From Turbatrix aceti (lineage: Eukaryota > Nematoda > Chromadorea > Rhabditida > Panagrolaimidae), in contig OZ017769.1 in assembly GCA_963969345.1 (NCBI GenBank), positions 3,658,816 through 3,722,815 on the forward strand: a DNA stretch of 64,000 nt. Direction: 5' to 3'. The first letter of the stretch is position 1. Every line of letters begins with the position of its first letter. Of the stretch, positions 49,471 to 60,537 are shown in pieces. Position numbers and translations under genes: made by a program. The notes under the pieces were generated by a model. That model searched no databases and was not told where the DNA came from. It was given only the letters and a program-made list of their open reading frames with translations.

Positions 49471-50378
49471 AATTCGCCACGTTTAGCCCAAATTGTCTGC
49501 AAAAGCGCCCACGTAATGCACACCGACAAAAAGCTGGCGCAGCGGCGGCGCGAAACAAAGAAACAAACAAATTATAATAACAGAGAACAAAAAAAAGTTG
49601 TTGAACATGAACAACAACAATAAAAAAAGACAAAATGCACACAAAAAACATTGATTATCCATTATAACAACACGATGAAGTCTCGTCGTCGACCAGGGCA
49701 CCTGCATTAAGCCCACCACAGACACAACACAAAAGGCAAGAGGACACGTGAAAGAGAGCCGGTGCCGACAGAGAACAGCGAAACCAGCGGCAGTCATGTA
49801 CGCGTCGGGTTTTTTTTTCTCTCTTTTCGCTCAAACGTCCCGGACTGGAATTTGAGCTGCGGAGGAGAATGCAGGTTGCGCGCAGGGAAGTTGTTGAATT
49901 GGAGGGATTTTGATGAGTTTGGCAGAAAACTGATTACATTGACTTTTGAATGACTGTTGACGATCTCGCGTTTACGGTACCTGCTCAATTATACTGCGAG
50001 AATCCCAGAATCAGAAATCAGGGTGTCTCGCAACGAAAATTGATTTTTTAAATTATATTGTACTGTATGCTGGATTCTTGCAACGAAAATCAATTTTAAT
50101 CATTTTTACAGTATGTTATCCCGTTTTTCGTGCCGAAAGTCACATTTATTTCTTGTCTGTTTTCAAGTTACCAGTAACTGATGCATTTCACTTGAAAAAA
50201 CTCTGGAACCAAAAATCGGGGTGTCTCACAACGAAAATAAACTTTGATAATTTTTACAGAATGTAATCACTTTTTTTCGTGCCAAAAACCATTTTAATTT
50301 TTTCACGTCGGTTTATTCAAATTCATAACAACTTTTTTTACGTTCAAAAAAGTCGCCAAAAAAAGATCAGTTTTTACG
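49471..50378. other. Divergent spacer between marc-6 and the BTB gene
   Basis: It must contain both promoters. The right half has a duplicated segment: GGTGTCTC(G/A)CAACGAAAAT occurs near 50020 and 50218, and (CAACGAAAAT)..TTTTTACAG(T/A)ATGT(T/A)ATC...TTTTTCGTGCC near 50081 and 50227. No coding exon is seen. Confidence 0.5.
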
Positions 50379-53195
50379 ATGACGACTTCTCCGCTGAACA
50401 TTTTTTTCGAAGCGCTTGCCGAGAAAAACTTTTGCGACGTCGTTTTTGTTTTTCCAAAGGAAGACAACAAGGTTACGGTTTTTTGGATCTTGGAATTAAC
50501 TGAATCTTTTTAAAATATTTTTAGACGATAACAGCTCACAAGGTCATACTCTCGTCGGCATGCGAAGTCTTCAAGGACATGTTTCTGAAGGACGGAAAAC
50601 CCGTCGAATGGCCTGAGAGGGACAACGGAATGGATGTAAGCTTTTAAAGATTTTAAAAAATCTGTTGAAAATTTTTTATTATATTTTTTGGATTTTTAAA
50701 ATCCTTCAAAAAATTATAACCAATTTTTTTGCATTTTCGAAATTTGAAAAATATTTATGACTATTTTTTGAATTTTTGGAATTCCCGAAAAAATTATAAC
50801 CAGTTTTTTTTAGATTTCTGAGATCTCAAAAAAATTATAATCAGTTTTTTAGTGATTTTTGAAATCCCAAAAAATTATAACTTTTTTGTTGAATTTTTGA
50901 AATCTTAAAAAAATTTATAACTATTTTTTGGACTTTTGAAATCTCAAAAAAAATTAATGATAATTTTTTTTTGGCTTTTTGGAATCTCCAAAAATTTTTT
51001 AATCCCTAATAAATTATAACATTTTTATGGATTTTTGAAAAAAATTTTACTAGTTTTTTTGAATTTTTGAAATCCCTAAAAAATTCCAAATCCTTCAGGT
51101 AGTCCCAATCACCGATATCCTGCACAGTTGTTTCGAAATCCTGATCAACAATATCTACGATATTGAAATGTACAACGATTACTTTGATCAAGGCAAACTC
51201 GCGGAAGTCACTTGGTCGGAAGATTTGTCGATGGTCGATGAGATGAAGAGTTTTCAGCACATGGGTATTTTTATAAATATTTTTTTTGGGCTTTTTACGG
51301 TGATTTTTTGTGTTTGAATTGCAGCGAACAAGTTCAAGCTGCCGTGGCTGACTCAATGGTCCGATTACCTGATTGCTAATCACTTTCGAACGAGCATCAC
51401 GATCGACAATTGTCTTCCTCGTCTGTCCAGGTCTCTGGAGTATGACTGCTTGGGTTCTAATCCAGAATTGATCAGTTTTATCCGGAAAAATCGGAAAAGT
51501 GTTTTGTCGTTGAGGAGTACGTTTGATTTTTTTTGCGTGTAAATTTTGTAAAAAAAAATATTTTTTACAAAAAAAAATTAAAAAAAAAAAAATTTTTGCG
51601 TAATATGTTTTCCAATGGGAATAAAATATTTCGTTTTTGAAATTTTTTTTGCAAAAAAAAAGAGAAAAATATTTTATTTTTTTGCAAAATCATTTTTTCC
51701 AAAAAAAATTTTTGAAAGTCTAAAAAACAAAAAAACCCTAAAAATAAAAAAAATGTGCTAAAAAAAGTGAACAAAATTTGAAAAACACGAAAAAAAATTT
51801 TATTTAAAAAGTCTGCAAAAAATAATTTTCTAAAAAAATTTTTATAATTTTTTTTTCTATTTGGATAATTTCCAGAATTCACCGGAGTCAACCTGGAAGC
51901 TCTGAAGCACATGTTCCGAAACTGCTACATCCTGAGCAGGCACGGTGACCCCTCGATCGACCCTCTGCTCATCGTCAACTTCGTCGTCGCCTGGGCATTC
52001 GACCAGTGCCGGCTGAATTCTGTCCCCGACTCCACCGCGAACCTGAAGTCTTTCCTGGATCCCCTGCTCCACCTGATCCCGCTCAAAGACATCCCAAAAA
52101 TCACTTTTGACCAAAACCCTTTTCTCGGAAATTTGTTTAGCGAGAAGGACAGGAACTTGTTCAGAAACAGCAAAGTCGTCGATCTGCCTGCTTCTGTTTA
52201 CTGCTGCGTCAGGTTCGTTTATTTTTTTTTTTGAAATTTGTTTTACAATTTTTTTTTAGGATCGTATTCACCGAGAACGTCCGCCTCCTGTCTGTGTCCA
52301 ACGTCGGGCAGAACTACGTGGCTTTCCACGATTCGTCGGACAATCGTGAACTGAAGATTCCGCGGATCTATGATCCCGCAAGGTCTTTGTACTTTTGCGA
52401 TCCGTCGGTTGTTCTCGAGGCCAATCATGAGTACATTGCGGTGAGTTATTTACTTTTTTTGGGTTCTTTTGAGCGTTTTTTTGTTTGTTTTTTAGTACAT
52501 CCACACTTTCAATGCTACGTATACGGTAAGTTGGGTTTTATTAGAACTTTTTTTGTTCAAAAATATAATTTTTAGGGTTTTTCGTGTTCGGCATGCAGCA
52601 GCAGAGTCGGCGTCAATTTTGTGAGTTTTTCAAGAACTTATTATCGGGAACTAATAAAAATGGGCATAAGCTCAAAAACCGAAAAAAAAATAAAAAAAAG
52701 ACTTTTCGATATTTTCAACTGAAAAAAAACGCAAATCAATTTTTTTAAATTACAGTTGCTGAATTACGACTTTTAATGTGATGAGCAAACATCAAAAAAC
52801 GGACGAAAAGTATTTGTATTTTTTTCGCAAAAAAATTGTTGTAGACGAAAAATATTTCGTATATTTTTTTTTCGCAAAAAAAATTGCAAAAAATTTTTTT
52901 TGATGAGCTGAGCTTTTGTCTAAAATTTCGAATCATTCATTGGCCGAAAAATTTTTATTCCTTGATCGAAACTTTTTTTTTCAGTGCAACACCTGCAAAT
53001 CCAAAGGGAAAGAAAACAAGGTTAGTTTGTTTGAAAATTCGCCATTTTATTGAATTTTGGATTTTTCAGTGTCCATGCCACGAAAAAATCCCGGTGCACC
53101 AAATCGATGTCAAAGATTCTGCGAAGTCGATTATCTCAAGTCGAAGCAAGAATTCGTCCAACACGAATCATCAAATTGAATTTGTCAGAGCTTGA
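50379..53195 (+). CDS. BTB/POZ-domain protein with cysteine-rich C-terminus
   Basis: Ten exons: 50379-50471, 50525-50635, 51099-51264, 51325-51516, 51876-52212, 52260-52440, 52496-52525, 52576-52620, 52985-53020 and 53070-53195, about 438 aa. Residues 8-90 form a BTB fold: FEALAEKNFCDVVFVFP, then ITAHKVILSSACEVFKDMF. A helical BACK-like region follows (LEALKHMFRNCYILSRHGDP). A later domain carries a beta-rich stretch (LLSVSNVGQNYVAFHD). The last three exons place six Cys in short motifs (CSAC, CNTC, CPCHE), which looks like a metal-binding knuckle. BTB proteins often serve as Cul3 adaptors, but that role is inferred. All joins keep frame. The start lacks a clear upstream acceptor. Exons 7-9 are microexons. 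Confidence 0.8.
50640..51090. repeat. Intronic tandem repeat of about 55-60 bp in the BTB gene
   Basis: Intron 2 consists of about eight degenerate units of the form (G)(G/A)ATTTTTGAAATC(C/T)(C/T)(A)AAAAAATTATAACCA(N)TTTTTTT. Cores lie near 50685, 50745, 50775, 50815, 50858, 50910, 50940, 50995 and 51060. Only homopolymer lengths and a few bases differ. Confidence 0.75.
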
Positions 53196-53333
53196 TCGAT
53201 TTTTTTTCCGCCAGATTTTTTTTTGTTTTTTTATGATTGTGTTCTGTTGAAAAAAAATTTCGCTGCGAGATAAATTTATTTTTATTTATTTAATATTTAT
53301 TAATTATTGTTAGCACGAATCGTAACACCCCGA

Positions 53334-54753
53334 TTAACGACTGTAGTAGCCAGTCGTGCGAGGAGGAGGACAATCGCATCCACCGGGCTTTCCGGGAGGA
53401 CCACGAGGACCCGGAGGTCCGTGTGGTCCAGGGAGGCCGTCGGCGCCCTTCTCTCCGGGATCGCCGGGTGGACCGGATGGTCCGGGACGACCGGGTTGTC
53501 CATCGCGACCAGGGGGTCCAGGTGGGCCCTGGGGACCGGGTGCGCCAGGGGGGCCGGGTGGACCGATGGGTGCGCCGTTGATCTGCTGGCCGGGGGGTCC
53601 GGGAGGTCCTTTGTCGCCGGGCTTGCCGGGAGGGCCTTGGGGTCCCTGGGGACCGGGAGGACCGGTGACGCCGGGGATCCCGTCGCGACCGGGGGTGCCT
53701 GCTTCGCCCTGGGGACCGGGAAGACCCTTCGGGCCGGGAGGGCCTGGGGGACCGGGCGGGCCGGGGGGACACTTCTGGCAGGGCGGCTTCGGTGGAGGGC
53801 CGGGGAGGAGGACGCCGTCGCGGCCGGGAGGTCCGGGGTTGCCGGGGCGGCCTGGGGCTCTGAAAATTGATAATTGTTGGTAAAAAACCCCAAAATTATG
53901 ATTTTTTGGTGCCATTTTTTTTCGTTTATCTTGATGAAAAACTTTTTTTCAAATAAAAAAATGCAGTAAAAATTTCTCCGATATTTTTTTTTAATTTTTA
54001 CAAATGGAACAAACTTAACAAAAAAAATTTAATTTTGAAAAAAAAAATTGTTTTGAAAAATAAAAAATAATTTTTTTTAGAAAAATTTAAAAAAAAACAA
54101 TTTTTTTTTGAAAAATTAGAAAAAAATATTTACGAAAATGTTTTTATAATTTTTTTTCGGTAAAAACTCAATTTTTTTCAAATTGTGGTGTTTGGAAAAA
54201 ATCGTAAATTATTTGTGTTAAAATTTTTTTTTTACATTTTTCAATTTTTACAAAAAAATTTTTCAATTTTTTTTATGAAAATATTGCGCTCAAATTTTTT
54301 GATAGCATAAACTCACCCAGGACGACCATCGCGGCCTGGAGGACCCGGTGGGCCAGGTGGACCGGACTGGCACGTGCAGCACGATCCACTGTTCGTGCCG
54401 GGAGGCGATCCGAGCCCCGCGGTGCCCGGAGCACTGCCGATATCCGAGGCAAAGGCATTGTAACTCGACTGCCGCTTGGTGCGATTGGCAGCGAGGAGCT
54501 CAGAAGTGCCGCTGGCTGCCTGGAGCATGACCATCTCCTTCCACATATCCCGACTTCGGGATTTGCAGAAATCGACCTCGTTCTGCATAAAAGACTGCAC
54601 AGATTGGACGTGCATGTAGACAATGGGAAGCGTGATGATGGTAGCGATGACGGAGACCGTCGCAAAGGCGACAGCGCAAAAAGCAATGGGCCGAAGCGAG
54701 TGCACCGGCTTGCGGGCCGTAAAGCCCGCACCGGAGGACAACTCACCCTGCAT
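53334..54753 (-). CDS. Nematode cuticle collagen
   Basis: Two exons (complement): 54753-54317 and 53859-53334, about 320 aa, typical for the family. A single membrane helix ([20 protein letters not shown]) near residue 35 begins the nematode cuticle collagen N-terminal domain. A basic RTKR site near residue 90 fits furin-type release. Cys clusters (CCTC; CQKC; CDC) flank the interrupted Gly-X-Y repeats, which total about 40 in the last domain, and the protein ends TGYYSR. It is secreted by hypodermis and cross-linked in the cuticle. The start at 54753 is chosen because the ORF continues upstream but this Met gives the usual short pre-membrane segment. The Gly codon at the exon join is split across the intron. 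Confidence 0.93.
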
Positions 54754-56028
54754 GATGCGGATGACGATGGGATGCGTCTGCTGACTGACTGACTGACTGA
54801 CACTTGTGTATCTTTCCCGAAAATGGACAAATAAGACGCTACCTGACCCAATTGCTACCTGGAACCGCCTTGACGCGACCCCATTCTCGGGGACACGAGC
54901 GCGCCTCATTGACACCCGTATGCTGGCGCCCGTCAGCCCACCACTGTTAACCGAGATTTCTTTCCTTTTCCGTCGACGATCTCATCTCCCCACATTTTTC
55001 TGTACCCGATCAAAATCAGACAAACTCGGAAATGGTTTGTTTCTCCGACAGAAAACGAGCAAATTGAAAAAACTGAAAAATTAGAAAAATTAAATGGCCT
55101 TCGCAGAAACGGTCAAATTGCGTCAAATTTACGATCACCGAAAAAAAAGCGGAAAAAAGTTGCGTGCAGAAAAAAATTAATCCATGCACTAATTAATCTG
55201 ATTTTACGCATTTTACAAAAACAATGCGGAAACGATCGTACATGCATGTACAGTTGTTTTTTCAGTGCTCTCGGATACCTATGACAAATCCGAAATTTTC
55301 GGGGACGCAAAAATTTGGGTCTTTGATGGAAATTTTTTTTGTTTTTGATAATTTTTGGGATTTTCGAGTACCCGACTGAAAACCCGAAATTCCGGGTCAG
55401 GTCCGGGTTCGGGTCCGAATCGGATATCCGACAGGTTTTGGCGTAGTGTGTCGAATCTTTGCATCGCGCGCATAAAAAATTGTTCAAAAAAAAGAAAGCG
55501 CTTTTTTATGCGCTCGAGTGCGCAACAGCAGCTGTCACTTTGCGCGGGCAAGCAGCATCATCCGACAACAAGCGGAGAGATTGATGTGAAAGACTAGTTG
55601 GCCCCAGCGTCGATGTCGATGCACCGGTTTCGATCTCCATCCCTGGTAAAAGAACGAACGCGCGAATCAAATCCTTGTCAAAGAGTCAAATTTTTTCGCC
55701 GGATTGGATTTCATGCGTTCTTCCGTGTTTGTTTTCTTGTTTTGACCGCGCGAAGAGCTACCTGAAACGTGTTTTCGTCTTCTCCTCGACAATACCGGAC
55801 GGGACAGGTCGCGTGTGTCATCCGCGGAAAAAAAATGATCCGCTTTGCGCGCTGCGTGGCGCCAGAGAAGGGCTCGACTCGACTCGCGCATCGGTGACTC
55901 GGCTCTTTTTTCCCCCACAGGGTCGGTCACTCGTTTGTTTAATCGATCGAACCGCCGCACAGTCGTCTTTTTTTTTTGACTCGTCTTTTCTCGCTTCAGA
56001 CGAAAAAAAAAGAGAAACGAAGAAAAAA
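54754..56028. other. Divergent spacer between the collagen and septin genes
   Basis: It contains (GACT)n near 54784-54800 just upstream of the collagen ATG, a CCCGAA/GGGTTCGGG-rich patch at 55270-55445, and an acceptor (TCGCTTCAG) ending at 55999, 29 nt before the septin ATG. The part from 55600 to 55960 has higher GC and might include a 5' exon of the septin gene. No confident coding exon is seen. Confidence 0.5.
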
Positions 56029-57718
56029 ATGTCGACGCGATCGATGCACTCGCTGTCGAGTTCGGCACCCAACGGCATCGAGGCCGTCGGCTTTGCCAAC
56101 TTCCCGAATCAGGTTTTTCGGCGCTGCATCAAGCAGGGCTTCGACTTCTCCATCATGGTCGTGGGCCAGTCGGGTCTCGGCAAGTCGACCTTCATCAACA
56201 CGCTCTTCCTCGCTGAGATCTCCGATCTCAAGCCTCAGGATACGCAGCCTCTGCCGCCGACGGTGGCTATCGAGGCGAAGACGGTGTGTCTCATTGAGAA
56301 CGACGTCCCGCTCTATCTGACCTTTGTTGACACGCCCGGCTTCGGCGATGCTGTTGACAACTCCAAATGGTTTGTTTTGAGGGATCGATTCGTGAAAATT
56401 ATAAAAAATTACGGTTTTTTAAGAAAAATATTTAAACAAAATTTTTGGGCTGTTATTTTATTTAAAAAAAAAATCATGTTCAAAAAAGTTCAAAAACCAT
56501 TTTTTTAGCAATTTTTGTGAAAATTATAAAAAATTATTGTTTTTCAAGGAAAATTTAAAAAAAAAATCTTGAAAACCGTAATTTTTTATAATTTTCACAA
56601 AACGCCAAAAAATTGTCTGAACGCGTTTTTTGAACAAATTTTTTTTTAAATTGCAGTTTACGGCCTCATTTTTCCAGTCGTAGCACAAAATGTGCGTTTT
56701 TATAACCCTTCGCCCCATTTTCCAGCATGGAACCCATCATGTCGTACATCGACGACCGCTTCGCTGAGTACCTCTCAGAAGAGACGAAAATCGAGCGCTC
56801 CAGCGACATCGAAGACAACCGCGTCCACCTCTGCTTCTACTTCATCGCGCCGACCGGCCACGGACTCAAGGAGCTCGATCTCGTGTTCATGAAGAAGCTC
56901 CAGGATCGCGTCAACATTGTGCCCATCATTGCGAAGGGCGATACACTCACGCACGCTGAGATGCAGCAGTTCAAGAAAAACGTAAGAGACCCACCCACCT
57001 TCCCATCCATCACGGCTGACCGTTTCAGATCGTACGCGACCTCCAGGCCCACGGCATTCAGCCCTACCAATTCCCTACACAGGACAAGATGTACGTCGGG
57101 AAGCAGAGCAAGGAGAGCGTCTCGATGGACGACCACCGCAAGCGGATTCCCTTCGCGGTCGTCGGCTCAAACAAGCTCGTCGAATCCGGCAGCCGACGAA
57201 TGCGGGTCCGCGAGTACGCCTGGGGTACTGTAGAAGTTGAAAACATGTCCCACAACGATTTTATCGCTATGCGGGACCTGATCATTCGGTCGAATCTCGT
57301 CGACCTCATCTACGTCACCCACGCGGTCCACTACGAGAACTACCGCTACCAGCAGATGTGCAAGGGCGTCAAGGGCTGCGTAGACCGGGATCCCTTCACA
57401 CAGCTCGAGCAGGAGCGCGAAACGTGCGAACGCGAGGCCGAAGAGGTGCGCGCGACGAAGGAGAACATCTTCAAGGAGAAAGTCGCGTCCCGGGAGCGCA
57501 AGATAGGCGAGCGGACGCGTGCGCTCGAGGAAATCGACAAGGAGAATCGCCGCATCGTCGACGAGAAGCACCGCGCGCTCCAGGCCCTCGTCGAGGAGTG
57601 CAACGAGCTGAGGCGCGCCGCCGGCATCAACGACTCGGGTGGATCCGGAGACCGAGGCTCGCCGCTCGAGAAGGCCAAGAAGAAGAGCAGCACACTCAGC
57701 ATCTTCAATCGCAACTGA
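56029..57718 (+). CDS. unc-59: Septin (GTP-binding cytoskeletal protein)
   Basis: Three exons: 56029-56369, 56726-56981 and 57029-57718, 428 aa. The G1 P-loop is GQSGLGKST, switch [15 protein letters not shown], and the AKADT-like G4 motif reads AKGDT; this Gly in place of Ala/Asp differs from most septins. The polybasic phosphoinositide region precedes G1 ([11 protein letters not shown]). The C-terminal third is a charged coiled coil ([18 protein letters not shown] to the end), ending SIFNRN. The P-loop and [11 protein letters not shown] start resemble C. elegans UNC-59 rather than UNC-61. Septins polymerise at the cell cortex and are needed for cytokinesis. Intron 2 is only 47 nt. The polyadenylation signal is at 57885-57890. 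Confidence 0.9.
56392..56605. repeat. Inverted and direct repeats in septin intron 1
   Basis: GTGAAAATTATAAAAAATTA occurs at about 56393 and again at 56518. Its reverse complement lies at about 56580-56600, ending TTATAATTTTCAC. The second and third copies flank a T/A-rich loop and can fold as a hairpin of about 85 bp. Confidence 0.75.
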
Positions 57719-58172
57719 CGTGAACGGAAGTGAGTGATTCGACGCGAACCGCATTCCTGTGATTACTACTGCAACGCTCCCTCTCATTATTTATCAAAAC
57801 CGCAACCCAACCCCCGGGGAAACGTTTCCCCGGCGTGATATCTGAATCAATGACTGACTGATTGATGGTTTCATATGTTTAACCAATAAAAATGTGTCAC
57901 AACAACTGGAAAAACTGACGTTATCTACAAAAAAAAAGGAGAAATAGGGTGTTCTAAAACGAAAATAGAGACTCTTGAAAAGAAATTGGGGCTGCTTTTC
58001 TTTTCGAGATGCCGCAGATGTACCGTGCCTGTTTTCGTGACAGGAGTTTCAACTTGAGAGCCGTTTGTTTTGTTTCGATTTTCAGGACCGTCGTTTTTGT
58101 TAGTTTTATGTCAGTTTTTTTACGATTACGTTCATTTTTTAGGCTCCAATTGTTTACCTACGTGTCTGATCG
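57719..58172. other. Septin 3' region and spacer
   Basis: Holds the septin 3' UTR (AATAAA at 57885-57890). Two acceptor-like sites, TTTTCAG near 58086 and TTTTTTAG near 58142, precede the next ORF. Nothing else is recognised. Confidence 0.5.
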
Positions 58173-58364
58173 ATGCCGGTTCCTTCTTCCTACAGCTACA
58201 ACAACTTTAATCACCCCCAAGTCGTTGACGACGATGAGGAATACTGGGTGGACCCCCGACGAGCGGCCGCGTTAGCCATCATGTCGTGCATCGTCGTAAT
58301 GATTGTCATGCCAAGGCTACTGGCTTTCCCGCTGCTTGCTCTCGTCGCTTACCTGATGTACTGA
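58173..58364 (+). CDS. Small acidic/TM protein, 63 aa
   Basis: A short ORF from ATG 58173 to TGA 58364. The first half is hydrophilic with a DDDEEYW acidic patch. The second half is one or two closely spaced hydrophobic helices (AALAIMSCIVVMIVMPRLLAFPLLALVAYLM). A TTTTTTAG acceptor at about 58142 lies 30 nt before the ATG. Codon use resembles the confident genes. No family is recognised. It could instead be the 5' part of a gene that splices on to 58472. Confidence 0.5.
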   Translation: MPVPSSYSYNNFNHPQVVDDDEEYWVDPRRAAALAIMSCIVVMIVMPRLLAFPLLALVAYLMY

Positions 58365-58386
58365 TTTCACACCTTTTTTTACTAAA

Positions 58387-58705
58387 ATGTAAGTATTTCA
58401 AATTTGGGTGATCTAGTTTTTTACTTTTATTCATTTGTTTTCGAATAATCATATTTTGGATTGTTTTCCAGGCGACCTGGCGGGGCAGTTGGCGGTGAAC
58501 CCGGATACCGGAGCACATCGAGTTTCTGACCGACAAGTTCAGCACCGAGTTTGTGCATCGTGGGGTCCGCCGCCGACGCTGGGCTCGCTATAAGGTTTCC
58601 AAAAGAGTTATCAAGAACCTTTGCGCGCAAAGCGTCTTTCAGCGAATCGATGCCGACCGCCTTCGCTTCGACAAGGGCCTCGCCGGCATTGCTGCGATCT
58701 TGTAA
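58387..58705 (+). pseudogene. Small ORF with an apparent frame break
   Basis: A good acceptor (TTGTTTTCCAG, ending 58471) leads into sequence where joining AT (58387-58388) to G creates an ATG. The frame then reads MRPGGAVGGEPGY and stops after 19 codons. One base out of register, a second frame beginning around EHIEFLTDKFSTEFVHRG continues to LAGIAAIL and a TAA at 58703-58705, with the same GC-ending codon bias as real exons. One missing base near 58505-58515 would join them. Whether this is an assembly error, a real disabling indel or a misread gene model cannot be decided here. The opposite strand also has a long open frame but no start or splice support. Confidence 0.4.
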
Positions 58706-58845
58706 ACTTTTTCACCCGTTTTCTGTTTTTCAATTTTGTATTTTTTTTTCAAATTCCACGGTCACCCATCCCATAAAAGCGTTGTTTTTACAAAAGTCGC
58801 CTTATTTATTAGTTATGTCAAAAAATCAGTATTATTCATCTAACA

Positions 58846-59951
58846 CTACTGATTACATACAATAAATGCCTCTTTCAGCATAGCCTCAACTTCCAGATCT
58901 GCCTTTGCTGAGATGTTGCAGTACTCGGGGTAGATAATTTGAAGTTCGTTGTCGAAGAGCTGAAGCGCGTTGATCTTGCTCACACGGCACTCATAGTTGC
59001 AATATCTGTTCCGATCGTCGCAAAAGTGATTTCCGGAAGAAATTAGGATTTTCTGGTTGCAAAGCTTTTCGTGATCAAATTTCTTCAGAGAATTTTTGAC
59101 ATATTTTTTGGTTTCGTTTATGCAACTATTGCAGATCTGCAAAGAAACTAGGTTTTTTAAGAACGACAAAAAAACTCAACTCGCCTCTAATTTCGTAGGA
59201 CTGACACAGCTATCCAGGTCCGCATCCAGCCTCGATTCTAAACTTTCATTGCTGTTTAGAGATCCTGACGTAGTTGAAGAGTTCTCGCAGACGCCAGAAA
59301 TGACTCTTCGAAACTCGTTGTAAAAGTACTGTATGCCAGAACCGGAGCAGTATGATTTACAGCTTGTTCGCGCCAAACAGAACGCCCTGAACTCGGACAT
59401 ATTGACGTGCCCGGTACAAAACTGTGAACCGTTTTTAGCTGCCATCAGTGAAATCTCACCGAACGCTTTGTCGAGGCAAATTTGGCACTAAAAAAACAAT
59501 TTAAACAAAAAAACGAAATTTTAAACAGACATCTGGTCCTAGGGTAGTAGTAGTAGTCGTCGTCGTTGTTGTTGTGGTACTTGTCGTCGTCGTGGTCGTC
59601 GTTGTCGTCGACGACGTTGTCGGAATGCTGGTTGGAGAGTTCGTTGTCGCTTCAGGAATTGACTCCACATCGGGCAACGGTACCGTCGAGGAAGAGTTGG
59701 CTTGCTCGAGCGGAGAAGAACCCCACTGTAATAAAAACGTCATTTATTTGACATTCGTAAAAGAAAAAAAAACTTACAAAAAGAATTATAGCGATAGTGC
59801 CCAAAATTGCGAGAACCACAAAAACTAGGGCGCCGAAGATGAGACGACCACCATTCGACTTCGTTGGCGATTCAGGAGGCGATGGCGTTTCCGGCTCCGC
59901 AGGTACAGGGGCTGCGCCCGCCGGCGCCGCGTCCTCATTTTGTGGAACCAT
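58846..59951 (-). CDS. Stalked, cysteine-rich type II membrane protein
   Basis: Four exons (complement): 59951-59778, 59725-59531, 59487-59181 and 59147-58846, about 325 aa. A Pro/Ala-rich cytosolic N-terminus of about 36 aa leads to one transmembrane helix (LIFGALVFVVLAILGTIAIILF). No cleavable signal is seen, so a type II orientation is likely. Next comes a Ser/Thr/Pro stretch with two poly-Thr runs (T9 and T12), a probable O-glycosylated stalk. The remaining 200 residues hold about 17 Cys in pairs such as CQIC, CNSC and CNYEC, plus several N-glycosylation sequons. The last join implies a 33-nt intron with acceptor CCTAG, which is suspect. No family is recognised. The gene is convergent with the small ORFs to the left. 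Confidence 0.68.
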
Positions 59952-60537
59952 CGAGAAACACCGTAAAACACAATCTGATTACAATGGAATCGAATGCGAG
60001 ATCAAAAACCGATCGAAAGAAGCAAAAGTGCGCACATGCAAAAAAAAGCACATACATTGAAAATGACAAATATGCAAATTACTTTGGGAAATGCCGCCGA
60101 AACAATGCACTAAAACGAGGTTTTTGTCGGCGCAGTTTTTGGCTCAAAATTTTCCGGGTTCACCTAAGGTCTCAAAGCGATATTTTTTAACACGCGCAAA
60201 TTTTTTTCTGAAAAAAAGTTTGCAGATATCTAATTGTTTTGCTCCATAGAATTGTGACTGTTTCCCTTTTGCTTGATTACGGTGTACAATACCGTTATTT
60301 ATTTATTTACACGACCCCTTGTCCGGTGCCCCTATGAACGGCAGTGAGCTGGCACCGAGCCAATGATGCCGTCAAAAGTAAAAAAAAACAAAACAAAATA
60401 ATTAACACGTGTCATCGAGGTGTGTAGTAGTTGCGTTAGCTGCTGCGGGCGATCTACAACGATGCCGCGTGGCTACCCTTGTGAGGATGACTCTGCAACC
60501 CGTAGACGCGCACGCCGTGTCGTATCGTATCGTATCG
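59952..60537. other. Spacer between the LATS kinase and stalked-protein genes
   Basis: It holds the LATS 3' UTR, with minus-strand AATAAA repeats around 60304-60293, and the promoter of the stalked protein. No exon is seen. Confidence 0.5.

Noticed and set aside
53307..53893. Long plus-strand and alternative-frame ORFs over the collagen repeat
   Set aside because: Gly-X-Y coding DNA is open in several frames because of its GGN CCN periodicity. Only the minus-strand frame gives a collagen with the proper N-terminal domain and stop.
58427..58630. Minus-strand ORF opposite the frame-broken small gene
   Set aside because: Reasonable-looking residues but no initiator Met upstream in frame, no acceptor, and it reads through the plus-strand intron.
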